Source of the DNA: Streptomyces sp. HUAS MG91
Lineage (GTDB): Bacteria; Actinomycetota; Actinomycetes; Streptomycetales; Streptomycetaceae
Direction: 5' to 3'
NCBI RefSeq assembly: GCF_040529335.1
Contig: NZ_CP159534.1
Span: 5,270,001 to 5,334,000, forward strand
Length of the DNA: 64,000 bases
Part shown: piece after piece, positions 51,630 to 60,463 of the stretch
How the letters are laid out: each line of letters begins with the position of its first letter
How positions within the stretch are numbered: the stretch's first letter is position 1
Notes under the pieces: generated by a model
What the model saw: the letters and a program-made list of their open reading frames with translations, nothing else
Databases searched by the model: none
What the model was told of the DNA's origin: nothing
Translations under genes and position numbers: made by a program

Positions 51630-52433
51630 CTAGGGGAGAAAGGTCAGGAGAGCCAGCGTGTAGAGCCCGACGACCATGGGGGCCAGGTAGCCTTCCCACG
51701 CTTCGATCCCCTTCTGTTCCGAGTCGTGCGTGGCGTGCTTCGTGCGTTGGATTCCGGCGAACGTCCCGGCCACACAAAGGAACAGGCCGGCCCCGACGAG
51801 CCAATTCACGCCGGTCGAGGTGAAGGATCCATGGATTCCGCACAGGCGCAGGATCACTCCCACCAGCACGGGCAGACCGCTGGCGACAGTGATGCGATCG
51901 ACTTTCCGGTAAGCGGTCTCCTTGCTGTCGATCCACTGCTCCAGCACCCACTCCCTCCTGATGTCCTCGTCCGCCGGCCCCGACTGCCAACTGTCCGCCA
52001 CGGCGAATGAGACGAAGAATGTGGCCGCGAGTCCGCCCGCACCTGTGGTGATCGCGAAGAGGCCTTTCTCGTCCTTCAGGTAGATGGCGGCGAGGACCTC
52101 GAACGACGCGAGAACCGAGACGGTGGCGATCGCGACCGGGACCGCCGTGTACAGGACGGCTGCCGGGAGGTTGGCCGTGTTGTCCTTTTCCGCGCCGATG
52201 GCGGCCAGGCCCATGGAACCGGTGAGGCTTCCTATGGTGGCCACCACCAGCAGGCCGCAGGCCAGGGCGACCAATGTCTCCGAGCCCTTGTGCTTGTTGG
52301 AGGTGAAGAGAACGGTGACGGTAGGAATGGCAAGCGCCCCGAAAGCTCCCACGATGGGTGCGTAAGCGGCTGCTCCACGGCGGATGTCGTAGTGACCTTC
52401 CGCCGTGGAGGCTCCCTGACTGTTTCTGCCCAT
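51630..52433 (-). CDS. Multi-pass membrane protein, unknown function
   Basis: About 267 residues with seven or so hydrophobic helices and a charged cytoplasmic loop (SGPADEDIRREWVLEQWIDSKETAYRKVDR) in the middle. Convergent with the nuclease-TerD gene (101 bp between stops). I do not recognise a family. Defence systems often pair a nuclease or sensor with a membrane effector, but this gene is on the opposite strand, so linkage is only positional. The start is uncertain: ATGs at 52433, 52475 and 52493 are in frame and none has a good ribosome site. Base composition is less G+C-rich than core genes. Confidence 0.68.
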   Translation of the reverse strand: MGRNSQGASTAEGHYDIRRGAAAYAPIVGAFGALAIPTVTVLFTSNKHKGSETLVALACGLLVVATIGSLTGSMGLAAIGAEKDNTANLPAAVLYTAVPVAIATVSVLASFEVLAAIYLKDEKGLFAITTGAGGLAATFFVSFAVADSWQSGPADEDIRREWVLEQWIDSKETAYRKVDRITVASGLPVLVGVILRLCGIHGSFTSTGVNWLVGAGLFLCVAGTFAGIQRTKHATHDSEQKGIEAWEGYLAPMVVGLYTLALLTFLP

Positions 52434-52491
52434 GCGGGAAAAGCTAGAGCCGCAGTGATGCCCAAGGGGCGCCATGCAAGTCCGGTTACGC

Positions 52492-52508
52492 ATCAGGCAT
52501 GACCTGAT
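52492..52508. promoter_or_regulatory. Inverted repeat near the start of the membrane protein gene
   Basis: ATCAGG, CATGA, CCTGAT: perfect 6-bp arms. It overlaps the most upstream possible start (52493), which argues that translation starts further in and that this is an operator. Confidence 0.4.
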
Positions 52509-52535
52509 ATAGACGGCTCAACTATTGAATCTCGC

Positions 52536-53207
52536 TCAGCCCAGTTCCGGAGCCGGTGCGACCCCCACCGGACACGAAACCCCCGTCCCCCCACCCCCGC
52601 AGTACCCGCCCGGATTCTTCTCCAGGTACTGCTGGTGCTCCGGCTCAGCCGGATAGAAGGGGCGGGTGTCCGACGGGAGGATCGCCGTCGTGATCGTGCC
52701 GTGGCCCGAACCGGTCAGGACCTGCTGGTACGCCGCGCGGGAGGCCTCCGCGGCGGCGGCCTGCGCGGGGGAGTGGGTGTAGACCGAGGAGCGGTACTGG
52801 GTGCCCACGTCGGTGCCCTGGCGGAAGCCCTGGGTCGGGTCGTGGTTCTCCCAGAAGAGCTTCAGGAGTTCGCCGTACGGGACGACGGACGGGTCGTAGA
52901 TCACCCGTACCGCCTCCGCGTGCCCCGTTAGGCCCGAGCCGACCTCGTCGTACGACGGGTTCTCGGTGTGGCCGCCCTGGTAGCCGACGAGCGTCGTCCA
53001 CACGCCCGGTGTCCGCCAGAAGACGCGCTCGGCGCCCCAGAAGCAGCCGAGCGCGAAGTCGGCGACCGCCAAGCCGTCCGGATACGGGCCCAGCAGCGGG
53101 GTGCCGAGGACCGTGTGCCGCTCCGGGACCGTGAATTCGGGCTCGGAGCGGCCGCGCAGGGCCTGCTCGGGGGTGGGCAGGACCGGGGTCCGGCCGAAGA
53201 GTGCCAT
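52536..53207 (-). CDS. msrA: Peptide-methionine (S)-S-oxide reductase
   Basis: Repairs oxidised methionine in proteins. A 223-residue MsrA: catalytic Cys55 in [11 protein letters not shown], then [54 protein letters not shown] and a C-terminal [14 protein letters not shown] with two Cys for thioredoxin-linked recycling. The 45-residue N-terminal extension with [19 protein letters not shown] is usual for this group. Confidence 0.95.
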   Translation of the reverse strand: MALFGRTPVLPTPEQALRGRSEPEFTVPERHTVLGTPLLGPYPDGLAVADFALGCFWGAERVFWRTPGVWTTLVGYQGGHTENPSYDEVGSGLTGHAEAVRVIYDPSVVPYGELLKLFWENHDPTQGFRQGTDVGTQYRSSVYTHSPAQAAAAEASRAAYQQVLTGSGHGTITTAILPSDTRPFYPAEPEHQQYLEKNPGGYCGGGGTGVSCPVGVAPAPELG

Positions 53208-53274
53208 GGGGTGCTGCCTCCCGGTGTCGACGTCACCCCCGACAACAACCGGGGCGCGGCCCGCGATTCCGGCG

Positions 53275-54366
53275 TCAGGCCGACAGGGTCGCCGGGCTGC
53301 CCCCGTTCGCCTCGTAACCGGCCACCGCCAGCGCCCGGTACACGGCGTACGACGCCGCCGGATCGGCCTCCGCCGTCCACGGCACGGCGCCCACGTGCCC
53401 GTCGACCCGCACCAGCTGCTGCATCGCCTCCGACCAGCGCTCGCTGCGCACCAGGAAGAACACCAGCAGATGCCGTACGTGCGCGAGCATCGGGTCGTCG
53501 GGCCGCGCCGCGTGCACCGCGAACAGGGCGCCGTGCAGGGCCTTGGAGACGACCTCGCTCTCGTAGAAGCCGCGCACCAGATTCACATCGGGCATGTGCT
53601 CGTACAGCGCGAAGAGCGGCAGCGCGGCCAGCAGCGAGCCGCGCGGGGCGCGGGCGGCGGCGGCCTCGGCGAAGGCGAACGCCTGCTCGCGCGAGCCGTG
53701 CCACTTCTCGCACCAGTAGCGCAGGCCGGCCAGGTGCGCCCCCATGTGCCCGGGCGCGGTGTCCAGGATCTTCAGCCAGACCTGCTCGAACTCCGGCTGG
53801 GAGTAACCGAGCCCGCGGGCCACCGCGAGATGCGTGATGTGCGGGACCGGGTCACCCGGCGCGAGCAGCGCGGCCTGCTCACAGGCGCCGCGCGCCTCCT
53901 CCAGGATGATCCGCTGCTCGTCCTCGGTGCCGCCGCCCCGCCACGCCTGCTGCACCAGGAACTCGGCGAACACCTGTGCCCCGCCCGCGTCCTTGGGCTG
54001 CTGCGAGCGCCAGGCGTGCAGCCACCCGGCGCCGAGCCGCGGCGTCGCCTGCGCTTCGAGGGCGGCGGCACCGGCGATCGCCTGCACCCGCTCCCACCGC
54101 GCCTCGGTCTCCCGGCCGGTCCCGGCCAGCAATTGCGAAGCGGCCGTGAAATCCTGATTGCGCTGGACGACGGACATCACGTCGAGCAGATCCTGGTCGG
54201 GCCCGGGCAGCCGGACGTCCAGGTCCTCCTGTCGCATGAACCCGTAGTCCGCCGGATCGGCGGCGTCCGGCGACCCCGGTGCCACCTGACGGATGCCGCC
54301 GCGCCTGCGCAGCATCACCACCCAGGCGATCATCAGCACGGCCATCAGCCCCCAGAGAATTCCCAT
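53275..54366 (-). CDS. Membrane-anchored helical-repeat protein, unknown function
   Basis: A 363-residue protein: N-terminal transmembrane helix ([21 protein letters not shown]) then an all-helical soluble region (about 60-345) with TPR-like periodicity (for example [35 protein letters not shown], and [28 protein letters not shown]). Likely a scaffold. Divergent from metB with 55 bp between. No close characterised family recognised. Confidence 0.75.
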   Translation of the reverse strand: MGILWGLMAVLMIAWVVMLRRRGGIRQVAPGSPDAADPADYGFMRQEDLDVRLPGPDQDLLDVMSVVQRNQDFTAASQLLAGTGRETEARWERVQAIAGAAALEAQATPRLGAGWLHAWRSQQPKDAGGAQVFAEFLVQQAWRGGGTEDEQRIILEEARGACEQAALLAPGDPVPHITHLAVARGLGYSQPEFEQVWLKILDTAPGHMGAHLAGLRYWCEKWHGSREQAFAFAEAAAARAPRGSLLAALPLFALYEHMPDVNLVRGFYESEVVSKALHGALFAVHAARPDDPMLAHVRHLLVFFLVRSERWSEAMQQLVRVDGHVGAVPWTAEADPAASYAVYRALAVAGYEANGGSPATLSA

Positions 54367-54421
54367 GCTTCAAAGCTAACCGAGGCGGCGACGGCTCTCC
54401 GGCGCACTACTCTCGGGGCAC

Positions 54422-55591
54422 ATGAGCGACACGCACAGCCAGAGCGAAGCCCACCGCGGCTTCGAGACCACCGCCATCCACGCCGGGAACACGGCCGACC
54501 CCGTCACCGGCGCCGTGGTCCCGCCGATCTACCAGGTCTCCACGTACAAGCAGGACGGCGTGGGCGGTCTGCGCGGCGGCTACGAGTACAGCCGCAGCGC
54601 CAACCCCACCCGTACCGCCCTGGAGGAGAACCTCGCCGCGCTGGAGGGCGGCCGTCGCGGCCTCGCCTTCGCGTCGGGCCTGGCCGCCGAGGACTGCCTG
54701 CTGCGTACGCTGCTCAGCCCGGGGGACCACGTGGTCATCCCGAACGACGCGTACGGCGGCACGTTCCGTCTGTTCGCGAAGGTCGTCTCGCGCTGGGGCG
54801 TCGAGTGGTCCGTCGCCGACACCAGCGACGCGGCGGCCGTCCGGGCCGCGCTCACGCCGAAGACGAAGGTCATCTGGGTCGAGACCCCGTCGAACCCGCT
54901 GCTCGGCATCACGGACATCGCCGCCGTCGCCCAGGTCGCCCGGGACGCGGGCGCCCGCCTCGTCGTCGACAACACCTTCGCCAGCCCCTACCTCCAGCAG
55001 CCGCTGGCGCTCGGCGCGGACGTCGTCGTGCACTCCATGACCAAGTACATGGGCGGCCACTCCGACGTGGTCGGCGGCGCCCTGGTCGTGAGCGACGAGG
55101 CGCTGGGCGAGGAGCTGGCCTACCACCAGAACGCGATGGGCGCGGTCGCCGGGCCCTTCGACTCCTGGCTGGTGCTGCGCGGCATCAAGACGCTCCCCGT
55201 CCGCATGGACCGGCACAGTGAGAACGCCACCCGGGTCGCCGAGATGCTCGGCCGCCACCCCCGCGTCACCAAGGTCCTCTACCCGGGCCTGCCCGACCAC
55301 CCGGGCCACGAGATCGCCGCGAAGCAGATGAAGGCGTTCGGCGGCATGGTGTCGTTCCAGGTCGAGGGCGGCGAGGCGGCGGCCGTCGAGGTCTGCAACC
55401 GCGCCAAGCTGTTCACCCTCGGCGAGTCCCTGGGCGGCGTCGAGTCGCTCATCGAGCACCCGGGCCGGATGACGCACGCCTCGGTCGCCGGGTCGGCCCT
55501 GGAGGTCCCCGCCGACCTGGTCCGGCTCTCGGTCGGCATCGAGTCGGTGGACGACCTCCTCGCCGACCTCAAGCAGGCCCTGGAGGGCTGA
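54422..55591 (+). CDS. metB: Cystathionine gamma-synthase
   Basis: PLP enzyme of the Cys/Met metabolism family, 389 residues. Tyr/Arg pair in YEYSRSANPTR (55-64), SGLAAEDCLLRTLL, VETPSNPLLGITDI, VVDNTFASPYLQQPLALGAD and the PLP Lys208 in HSMTKYMGGHSD; C-terminal GGVESLIEHPGRMTHAS. It joins an activated homoserine with cysteine in methionine synthesis, though cystathionine gamma-lyase activity cannot be excluded from sequence alone. ATG 54422. Confidence 0.93.
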   Translation: MSDTHSQSEAHRGFETTAIHAGNTADPVTGAVVPPIYQVSTYKQDGVGGLRGGYEYSRSANPTRTALEENLAALEGGRRGLAFASGLAAEDCLLRTLLSPGDHVVIPNDAYGGTFRLFAKVVSRWGVEWSVADTSDAAAVRAALTPKTKVIWVETPSNPLLGITDIAAVAQVARDAGARLVVDNTFASPYLQQPLALGADVVVHSMTKYMGGHSDVVGGALVVSDEALGEELAYHQNAMGAVAGPFDSWLVLRGIKTLPVRMDRHSENATRVAEMLGRHPRVTKVLYPGLPDHPGHEIAAKQMKAFGGMVSFQVEGGEAAAVEVCNRAKLFTLGESLGGVESLIEHPGRMTHASVAGSALEVPADLVRLSVGIESVDDLLADLKQALEG

Positions 55592-55611
55592 GCAGGCTCA
55601 CCAAGCCACGC

Positions 55612-55668
55612 CGTACGGGCTCGGGCTCACCCGGCCACGCCGTACAGGCGGTACGGGCTCGGGCTCAC
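55612..55668. repeat. Short direct repeat between metB and the small membrane protein gene
   Basis: GTACGGGCTCGGGCTCACC occurs twice (from about 55613 and 55651), each near CACGCCGTAC. It looks like a local duplication in the intergenic gap and reaches the end of the 55665 gene. Confidence 0.6.
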
Positions 55669-55919
55669 CAGCCCGTCAGCGGTGGAGTCGTCTCCGACGG
55701 CGGCTCCACCCACGGCCGGGTCATGGTCGCCCACACCAGGAACGCGACCACCGCCACGGCCAGCACGCACCACAGCACCCGCCGGACGGTCCGCCGCCGG
55801 CGCAGCGTCCGGGTGCCCCGGCGCATCGCCTCCGCGCACAGCTCGGCGGGGACCGCGGGCGGTGCGGCGGAGTCGAGCACGGCGCGCACCGACGCCGACT
55901 TGCGGTCGTCGAGGCTCAT
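55665..55919 (-). CDS. Small single-pass membrane protein, possible anti-sigma partner
   Basis: An 84-residue protein: Ser/Asp-rich N-terminal half, a basic stretch RRGTRTLRRRRTVRR and a single transmembrane helix (VLWCVLAVAVVAFLVWATM) followed by a Pro/Glu-rich external tail. Its ATG overlaps the stop of the sigma-like gene by ATGA, so the two are coupled. Position and topology suit an anti-sigma factor, but there is no zinc-finger or RskA motif. Confidence 0.75.
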   Translation of the reverse strand: MSLDDRKSASVRAVLDSAAPPAVPAELCAEAMRRGTRTLRRRRTVRRVLWCVLAVAVVAFLVWATMTRPWVEPPSETTPPLTGW

Positions 55920-56407
55920 GTCGAGGCCGCCTTCGGCAGCGGCGTCACGGACGCCGGTCCGCGCGGCGGATGCAGCACCAGGCCCATCGCGCGGGTGTGC
56001 ACGGCACGGACCCGCTCCATGGGAAGGCCGAGCAGCGCCGCCACCTGCTCCTCGCCGACCCCTTCGAACAGCCGGAGAACGAGAATCAGCCGTTCCTGCG
56101 GCGACAGGTGCCGCAGGACACCGTCCGGCCTGCGGTGCCGGGGCCGGGGCGGCCAGGTGCCGCGCGCGAAGCGGACGGCCAGGTCCTTGCGGGCGCAGTC
56201 GTAGGGATCCTCCCCCCGAAGACGGTCCCAGGAGGCATACGTCCGGGCGAGGGAGGCCGTGAGGAGTCTGCGCGCGCGGGGATTGTCGTCATGGGGCTCG
56301 GCGGTCAGCAGCGTCGCGGCATGGAGCAGCCGCCCGGCCGCGCCCGCGACGAACGCCTCGAACTCGCGGGCCCGGCGGGCATCCCGGGACGCCTGCCGAT
56401 CGCGCAC
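55916..56407 (-). CDS. Sigma-70 family-like protein (degenerate ECF)
   Basis: A 163-residue protein resembling SigE-family ECF factors. Region 4 is clear (LSPQERLILVLRLFEGVGEEQVAALLGLPMERVRAVHTRAM, about 100-140), while region 2 (AAGRLLHAATLLTAEPHDDNPRARRLLTASLARTYASWDRL) is weak and short. It may be a regulator rather than a working sigma factor. GTG start at 56407, without a clear ribosome site. Coupled to the membrane protein gene that follows. Confidence 0.75.
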   Translation of the reverse strand: MRDRQASRDARRAREFEAFVAGAAGRLLHAATLLTAEPHDDNPRARRLLTASLARTYASWDRLRGEDPYDCARKDLAVRFARGTWPPRPRHRRPDGVLRHLSPQERLILVLRLFEGVGEEQVAALLGLPMERVRAVHTRAMGLVLHPPRGPASVTPLPKAAST

Positions 56408-56503
56408 CCTTCATATGAGGCCTGCCGCGGCCCCCCGGTCAAGAGGCGGGAGCCGCGGCAGTGCGGATGTCCGGGGGCTTTTCACGACACGCCCCGGGGA
56501 CCC

Positions 56504-57013
56504 TCAGGACTCGGCGGGCGGAACGGCCTGGCCCGACTGGCGCGCCGAGAGGGCCGTGTTGAAGCGCGTGAGGAGCGCGCAGAACTGTTCGCGCTCCTGC
56601 GGCTCCCAGTCCTGCGTCAATTGCGCCATCAATTCCTGCCTCGACGTACGGACTTCGTCGAGGCGGGCGAGACCGCGTGGGGAGAGCTGGAGCACGACGG
56701 CCCGGCCGTCCTCGGGATGCGACGTGCGCTTCACGAGACCGGTGTCGACGAGCGGGGCGACCTGGCGGGTCACCGTGGAGGAATCGATCCCCATGCTCGC
56801 CGCGAGCGCCTTGACGCCCATCGGACCTTCTTTGTCGAGGCGGTTGAGCAGCAGATACGCGGCTCGGTCCATGGAATTGCGCACCTGCCCGACCCCGCCG
56901 AGCCGGGTCTGTTCGGCGCGACGGGCGAAGACCGCCACCTCGTGCTGCAGCGTTTCGAGGAGGCCGGTGTCGCCGGCGGTCGACATGTCCATCGTTTCCT
57001 GTGGTGTGGGCAT
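56504..57013 (-). CDS. MarR-family transcriptional regulator
   Basis: A 169-residue regulator: dimer helices at both ends and a winged helix-turn-helix at about 55-110 (AAYLLLNRLDKEGPMGVKALAASMGIDSSTVTRQVAPLVDTGLVKRTSHPEDGRAVVLQLSP). Divergent from ilvA with 170 bp between. Targets unknown. ATG 57013 used; an in-frame ATG 9 codons further in is possible. Confidence 0.9.
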   Translation of the reverse strand: MPTPQETMDMSTAGDTGLLETLQHEVAVFARRAEQTRLGGVGQVRNSMDRAAYLLLNRLDKEGPMGVKALAASMGIDSSTVTRQVAPLVDTGLVKRTSHPEDGRAVVLQLSPRGLARLDEVRTSRQELMAQLTQDWEPQEREQFCALLTRFNTALSARQSGQAVPPAES

Positions 57014-57183
57014 GGCCGGGGGCTCACTTCATGCGTGGGTGGTGGATTGCACTCAATTTCTCAATGACGAGATTGGCCCACAGAGTACGCGGCGAAAGCG
57101 CTGGCCGTACCGGCCGTGCGCAATCCGGTCTCGCAGCGTGAACATCCCGGGTCACCTGCGGCGTGAGCTGCGAGACTTCCGTC

Positions 57184-58431
57184 ATGAGCTACAGCGCGTC
57201 TGACTCCTTGCCTTTCCCGGCCGCGGTCACTCTGGACGACGTACGCGGTGCGCAGAAAATGCTCTCCGGGGTGTCCCGGGTGACAACGATGGCGCACAGT
57301 CACCACCTCTCCCAACTGGTGGGATCTCCGGTCCATCTCAAGTGCGAGAACCTCCAGCGGACCGGTTCCTTCAAGCTGCGCGGCGCCTACGTGCGGATCG
57401 CCGGGCTGCTGCCCGAGGAGCGGGCCGCCGGAGTGGTGGCGGCGAGCGCGGGCAACCACGCACAGGGGGTGGCCCTCGCCTCCTCGCTCCTCGGCGTGCG
57501 CTCCACGGTGTTCATGCCGGTCGGCGCGCCCCTGCCCAAGGTCGCCGCGACCCGCGACTACGGGGCTGAGGTGCGGCTGCACGGCCAGGTGGTGGACGAG
57601 ACGCTGGCCGCCGCCCAGGAGTACGCCGAGCGGACCGGCGCCGTCTTCATCCACCCCTTCGACCACCCGGACATCGTGGCCGGGCAGGGCACGCTCGGCC
57701 TGGAGATCCTGGAGCAGTGCCCGGAGGCGCGCACGATCGTCGTCGGGATCGGCGGCGGGGGCCTGGCGGCCGGTCTCGCGGTCGCCGTGAAGGCGCTGCG
57801 CCCCGAGGTACGGGTGATCGGGGTGCAGGCGGCCGGCGCGGCCGCGTACCCGCCCTCGCTGGCGGCCGGGCGGCCGGTGGCGATCGACGCCCCGGCGACG
57901 ATGGCCGACGGCATCAAGGTGGGGCGGCCCGGCGACATCCCGTTCCGGCTGGTCGCCGACCTGGTCGACGAGGTCCGTACGGTGACCGAGGACCAGCTCT
58001 CCAGCGCCCTGCTGCTCTGCCTGGAGCGCGCCAAGATGGTCGTCGAACCGGCCGGCGCGAGCCCGGTCGCGGCGCTGCTCGCCGATCCCGCCGGCTTCGA
58101 GGGCCCGGTGGTCGCGCTGCTGTCCGGCGGCAACGTCGACCCGCTGCTGATGCAGCGCGTCCTCACCCACGGCATGGCCGCGGCAGGCCGCTACCTCTCG
58201 CTGCGGCTGCGCCTGACCGACCGCCCCGGCGCCCTGGCCACGCTCCTCGGGGTGCTGTCGGTGGCCGACGCCAACGTCCTGGACGTGGGCCACGTCCGCA
58301 CCGATCCGCGGCTCGGGCTGACCGAGGCCGAGGTGGAGCTGCACCTGGAGATGAAGGGGCCCGCGCACTGCGCCGCGGTCGAGGCGGCGCTGAGCGGCGC
58401 GGGATACACGGTCACGGGGAAGTCCGTGTAA
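57184..58431 (+). CDS. ilvA: Threonine ammonia-lyase (threonine dehydratase)
   Basis: PLP enzyme converting threonine to 2-oxobutanoate, the first step to isoleucine and a source of propionyl-CoA. 415 residues; PLP Lys64 in TGSFKLRGAY, ASAGNHAQGVA, phosphate loop GIGGGGLAAGLA and Ser in LSGGNVDP. The C-terminal 80 residues form a single ACT-like regulatory domain (LRLRLTDRPGALATLLGVLS), the short type. ATG 57184; three in-frame upstream starts are less likely. Confidence 0.94.
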   Translation: MSYSASDSLPFPAAVTLDDVRGAQKMLSGVSRVTTMAHSHHLSQLVGSPVHLKCENLQRTGSFKLRGAYVRIAGLLPEERAAGVVAASAGNHAQGVALASSLLGVRSTVFMPVGAPLPKVAATRDYGAEVRLHGQVVDETLAAAQEYAERTGAVFIHPFDHPDIVAGQGTLGLEILEQCPEARTIVVGIGGGGLAAGLAVAVKALRPEVRVIGVQAAGAAAYPPSLAAGRPVAIDAPATMADGIKVGRPGDIPFRLVADLVDEVRTVTEDQLSSALLLCLERAKMVVEPAGASPVAALLADPAGFEGPVVALLSGGNVDPLLMQRVLTHGMAAAGRYLSLRLRLTDRPGALATLLGVLSVADANVLDVGHVRTDPRLGLTEAEVELHLEMKGPAHCAAVEAALSGAGYTVTGKSV

Positions 58432-58440
58432 ATCCATTGC

Positions 58441-58464
58441 CGATACGCGATACATCGCGATAGC
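58441..58464. promoter_or_regulatory. CGATA-rich repeat upstream of the DrrA-type gene
   Basis: CGATACGCGATACATCGCGATAGCG contains three CGATA units and a partial dyad (ATACATCGCGATA), similar in style to PadR-type operators. It follows ilvA directly. Candidate operator only. Confidence 0.4.
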
Positions 58465-58521
58465 GTGTGCCCCTCGTCACGCTTCGCCGGGCATGCATGT
58501 CCCGGCAAATTTACAATTTCA

Positions 58522-58539
58522 GTACGTATCGGGACGTAC
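58522..58539. promoter_or_regulatory. Inverted repeat close to the DrrA-type start codon
   Basis: GTACGT, six bases, ACGTAC: a perfect inverted repeat 17 bp before the ATG at 58557 and just ahead of the GGGGGAA ribosome site. A repressor bound here would block transcription or translation. Confidence 0.5.
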
Positions 58540-58556
58540 GAATCTGGGGGAACCAC

Positions 58557-59528
58557 ATGCCAGGCGCCATCTATGCCGAAGGTCTGGTGAAGACCTTCGG
58601 CGATGTCCGGGCTCTCGACGGGGTCGATCTGGACGTGCCGGAAGGCACGGTCCTCGGCCTGCTCGGGCCGAACGGAGCGGGTAAGACCACGGCGGTGCGC
58701 TGCCTGACCACGCTGCTGACGCCGGACAGCGGCAGGGCGGTCGTCGCGGGCATCGACGTCCTGAAGAATCCGAACGAGGTCCGCCGCTCGATCGGCCTGT
58801 CCGGCCAGTTCGCCGCGGTCGACGAGTACCTGACCGGCCGCGAGAACCTCCAGATGGTCGGCCAGCTCTACCAGATGCGGGCCAAGGAGGCGAAGGCCCG
58901 GGCGGCCGAGCTCCTTGAGCGGTTCAATCTCGCGGACGCCGCCGACCGCCCCTCCAAGACGTACTCCGGAGGCATGCGCCGCCGCCTCGACCTCGCGGCA
59001 GCGCTCGTCGTCTCCCCGCCGGTGATGTTCATGGACGAGCCGACCACCGGACTCGACCCGCGCAACCGCCAGCAGCTGTGGGAGGTCATCCAGGAGCTGG
59101 TGGCCGGCGGCACCACCCTGCTGCTCACCACCCAGTACCTCGAAGAGGCCGACCACCTCGCGCACGACATCTGTGTCGTCGACCACGGCCGCGTCATCGC
59201 CCGCGGCACCTCCGACCAGCTCAAGGCGCAGACCGGCGGCGAGCGCGTCGAGGTCGTCGTGCACGAGCCCGAGCACATCGCCGCCGCCCGGGAGATCCTC
59301 GCCGGCTTCGGCAAGGGCGAGACCAGCGTCGCCGAGCACACCCGCAAGCTCACCGTCCCGGTCACCGGCGGCGCCAAGCTGCTCGCCGAGGTGATCCGCG
59401 ACCTCGACGCGCGGGGCATCGAGATCGACGACATCGCCCTGCGCCGCCCCACCCTCGACGACGTCTTCATCTCGCTGACCGGCCACCTCGCGGAAGCGGC
59501 GGAGCAGGACGAACAGGAGACCAGCTGA
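58557..59528 (+). CDS. Daunorubicin-resistance-type (DrrA) ABC transporter ATPase
   Basis: A 323-residue exporter ATPase: Walker A GPNGAGKTT (about 38-46), Q-loop SGQFAAVDEYLTGRENL, signature YSGGMRRRLDLAAAL, Walker B MFMDEPTTGLDPRNR, then the DrrA C-terminal region ending RRPTLDDVFISLTGH. ATG 58557 has GGGGGAA 5 bases upstream. The stop overlaps the permease ATG by one base. Likely drug or lipid efflux; substrate unknown. Confidence 0.93.
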   Translation: MPGAIYAEGLVKTFGDVRALDGVDLDVPEGTVLGLLGPNGAGKTTAVRCLTTLLTPDSGRAVVAGIDVLKNPNEVRRSIGLSGQFAAVDEYLTGRENLQMVGQLYQMRAKEAKARAAELLERFNLADAADRPSKTYSGGMRRRLDLAAALVVSPPVMFMDEPTTGLDPRNRQQLWEVIQELVAGGTTLLLTTQYLEEADHLAHDICVVDHGRVIARGTSDQLKAQTGGERVEVVVHEPEHIAAAREILAGFGKGETSVAEHTRKLTVPVTGGAKLLAEVIRDLDARGIEIDDIALRRPTLDDVFISLTGHLAEAAEQDEQETS

Positions 59529-60388
59529 TGAGTGCCGTCACCGAAAGCGTCCGCGCCCCGCGCGCGGCGGGCGGCATCGGCCAGTCCGTCCGGGACTCCC
59601 TGGTCGTCGCCAAGCGCAATCTGATCCGGATGACCCGGATCCCCGAGATGATCCTCTTCGGGATCATCCAGCCGGTGATGTTCGTGGTGCTGTTCACGTA
59701 CGTCTTCGGCGGCTCGATCTCCATCCCGGGCGCGGGCACCAGCCCCAGTGCCTACAAGGAATTCCTGATGGCGGGCATCTTCGCCCAGACCGTCACCTTC
59801 GCCACGGCCGGTGCGGGCGCGGGCATCGCCGACGACATGCACAAGGGCCTCATCGACCGGTTCCGCTCGCTGCCCATGGCGCGCGGAGCGGTGCTCACCG
59901 GGCGCACCCTCGCCGACCTCGTGCAGACGGCCGTGACGCTCGCCGTCCTCGCCGCCGTCGCCCTGCTCGTCGGCTGGCGCACCCACGAGAACATCGGCAA
60001 GGTCCTCGCCGGCTTCGGCCTGCTCCTGCTGCTCGGCTACGCGTTCACCTGGATCGGCGCCCTGATCGGCCTGTCCGTGCGGACCCCCGAGGCGGCGACC
60101 TCGGGCGGCCTCATCTGGCTCTTCCCGCTGACCTTCATCTCGAACGCGTTCGTGCCGGTCAACGGCATGCCGAAGTTCCTCCAGTACATCGCGGAGTGGA
60201 ACCCGTTCAGTGCCACGGTGGCGGCGGCCCGCGAGCTGTTCGGCAACACGATCCCCGGCGTCCCCAAGTCGGTGACCGGCGCCTGGCCCATGGAGCACCC
60301 CGTGTGGGCCTCCCTGATCTGGTCCGTGCTGATCATCCTGGTGTTCCGCACCCTCGCCGTCCGCAAGTACCGCAAGGCGGCCGGCTGA
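59528..60388 (+). CDS. DrrB-type ABC transporter permease
   Basis: A 286-residue ABC-2 permease with six helices (about 45-68, 80-105, 130-155, 163-188, 195-215, 255-275), and the conserved GIADDMHKGLIDRFRSLPMARGAVLTGR cytoplasmic loop and LIWLFPLTFISNAFVPVNGMP motif. Overlaps the ATPase by TGATG, so both are made together. Followed by a strong terminator. Confidence 0.93.
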   Translation: MSAVTESVRAPRAAGGIGQSVRDSLVVAKRNLIRMTRIPEMILFGIIQPVMFVVLFTYVFGGSISIPGAGTSPSAYKEFLMAGIFAQTVTFATAGAGAGIADDMHKGLIDRFRSLPMARGAVLTGRTLADLVQTAVTLAVLAAVALLVGWRTHENIGKVLAGFGLLLLLGYAFTWIGALIGLSVRTPEAATSGGLIWLFPLTFISNAFVPVNGMPKFLQYIAEWNPFSATVAAARELFGNTIPGVPKSVTGAWPMEHPVWASLIWSVLIILVFRTLAVRKYRKAAG

Positions 60389-60405
60389 CCGGCCCGCACC
60401 CGGAC

Positions 60406-60449
60406 ACGGGAAGGCCCCCGGAGCGAGCACGCTCCGGGGGCCTTCCCGT
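60406..60449. terminator. Bidirectional terminator between DrrB-type gene and greA
   Basis: A 19-bp perfect stem (ACGGGAAGGCCCCCGGAGC with its reverse complement) and a 6-base loop lies between two convergent genes. Confidence 0.85.
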
Positions 60450-60463
60450 ACGACAGGGGGGCG

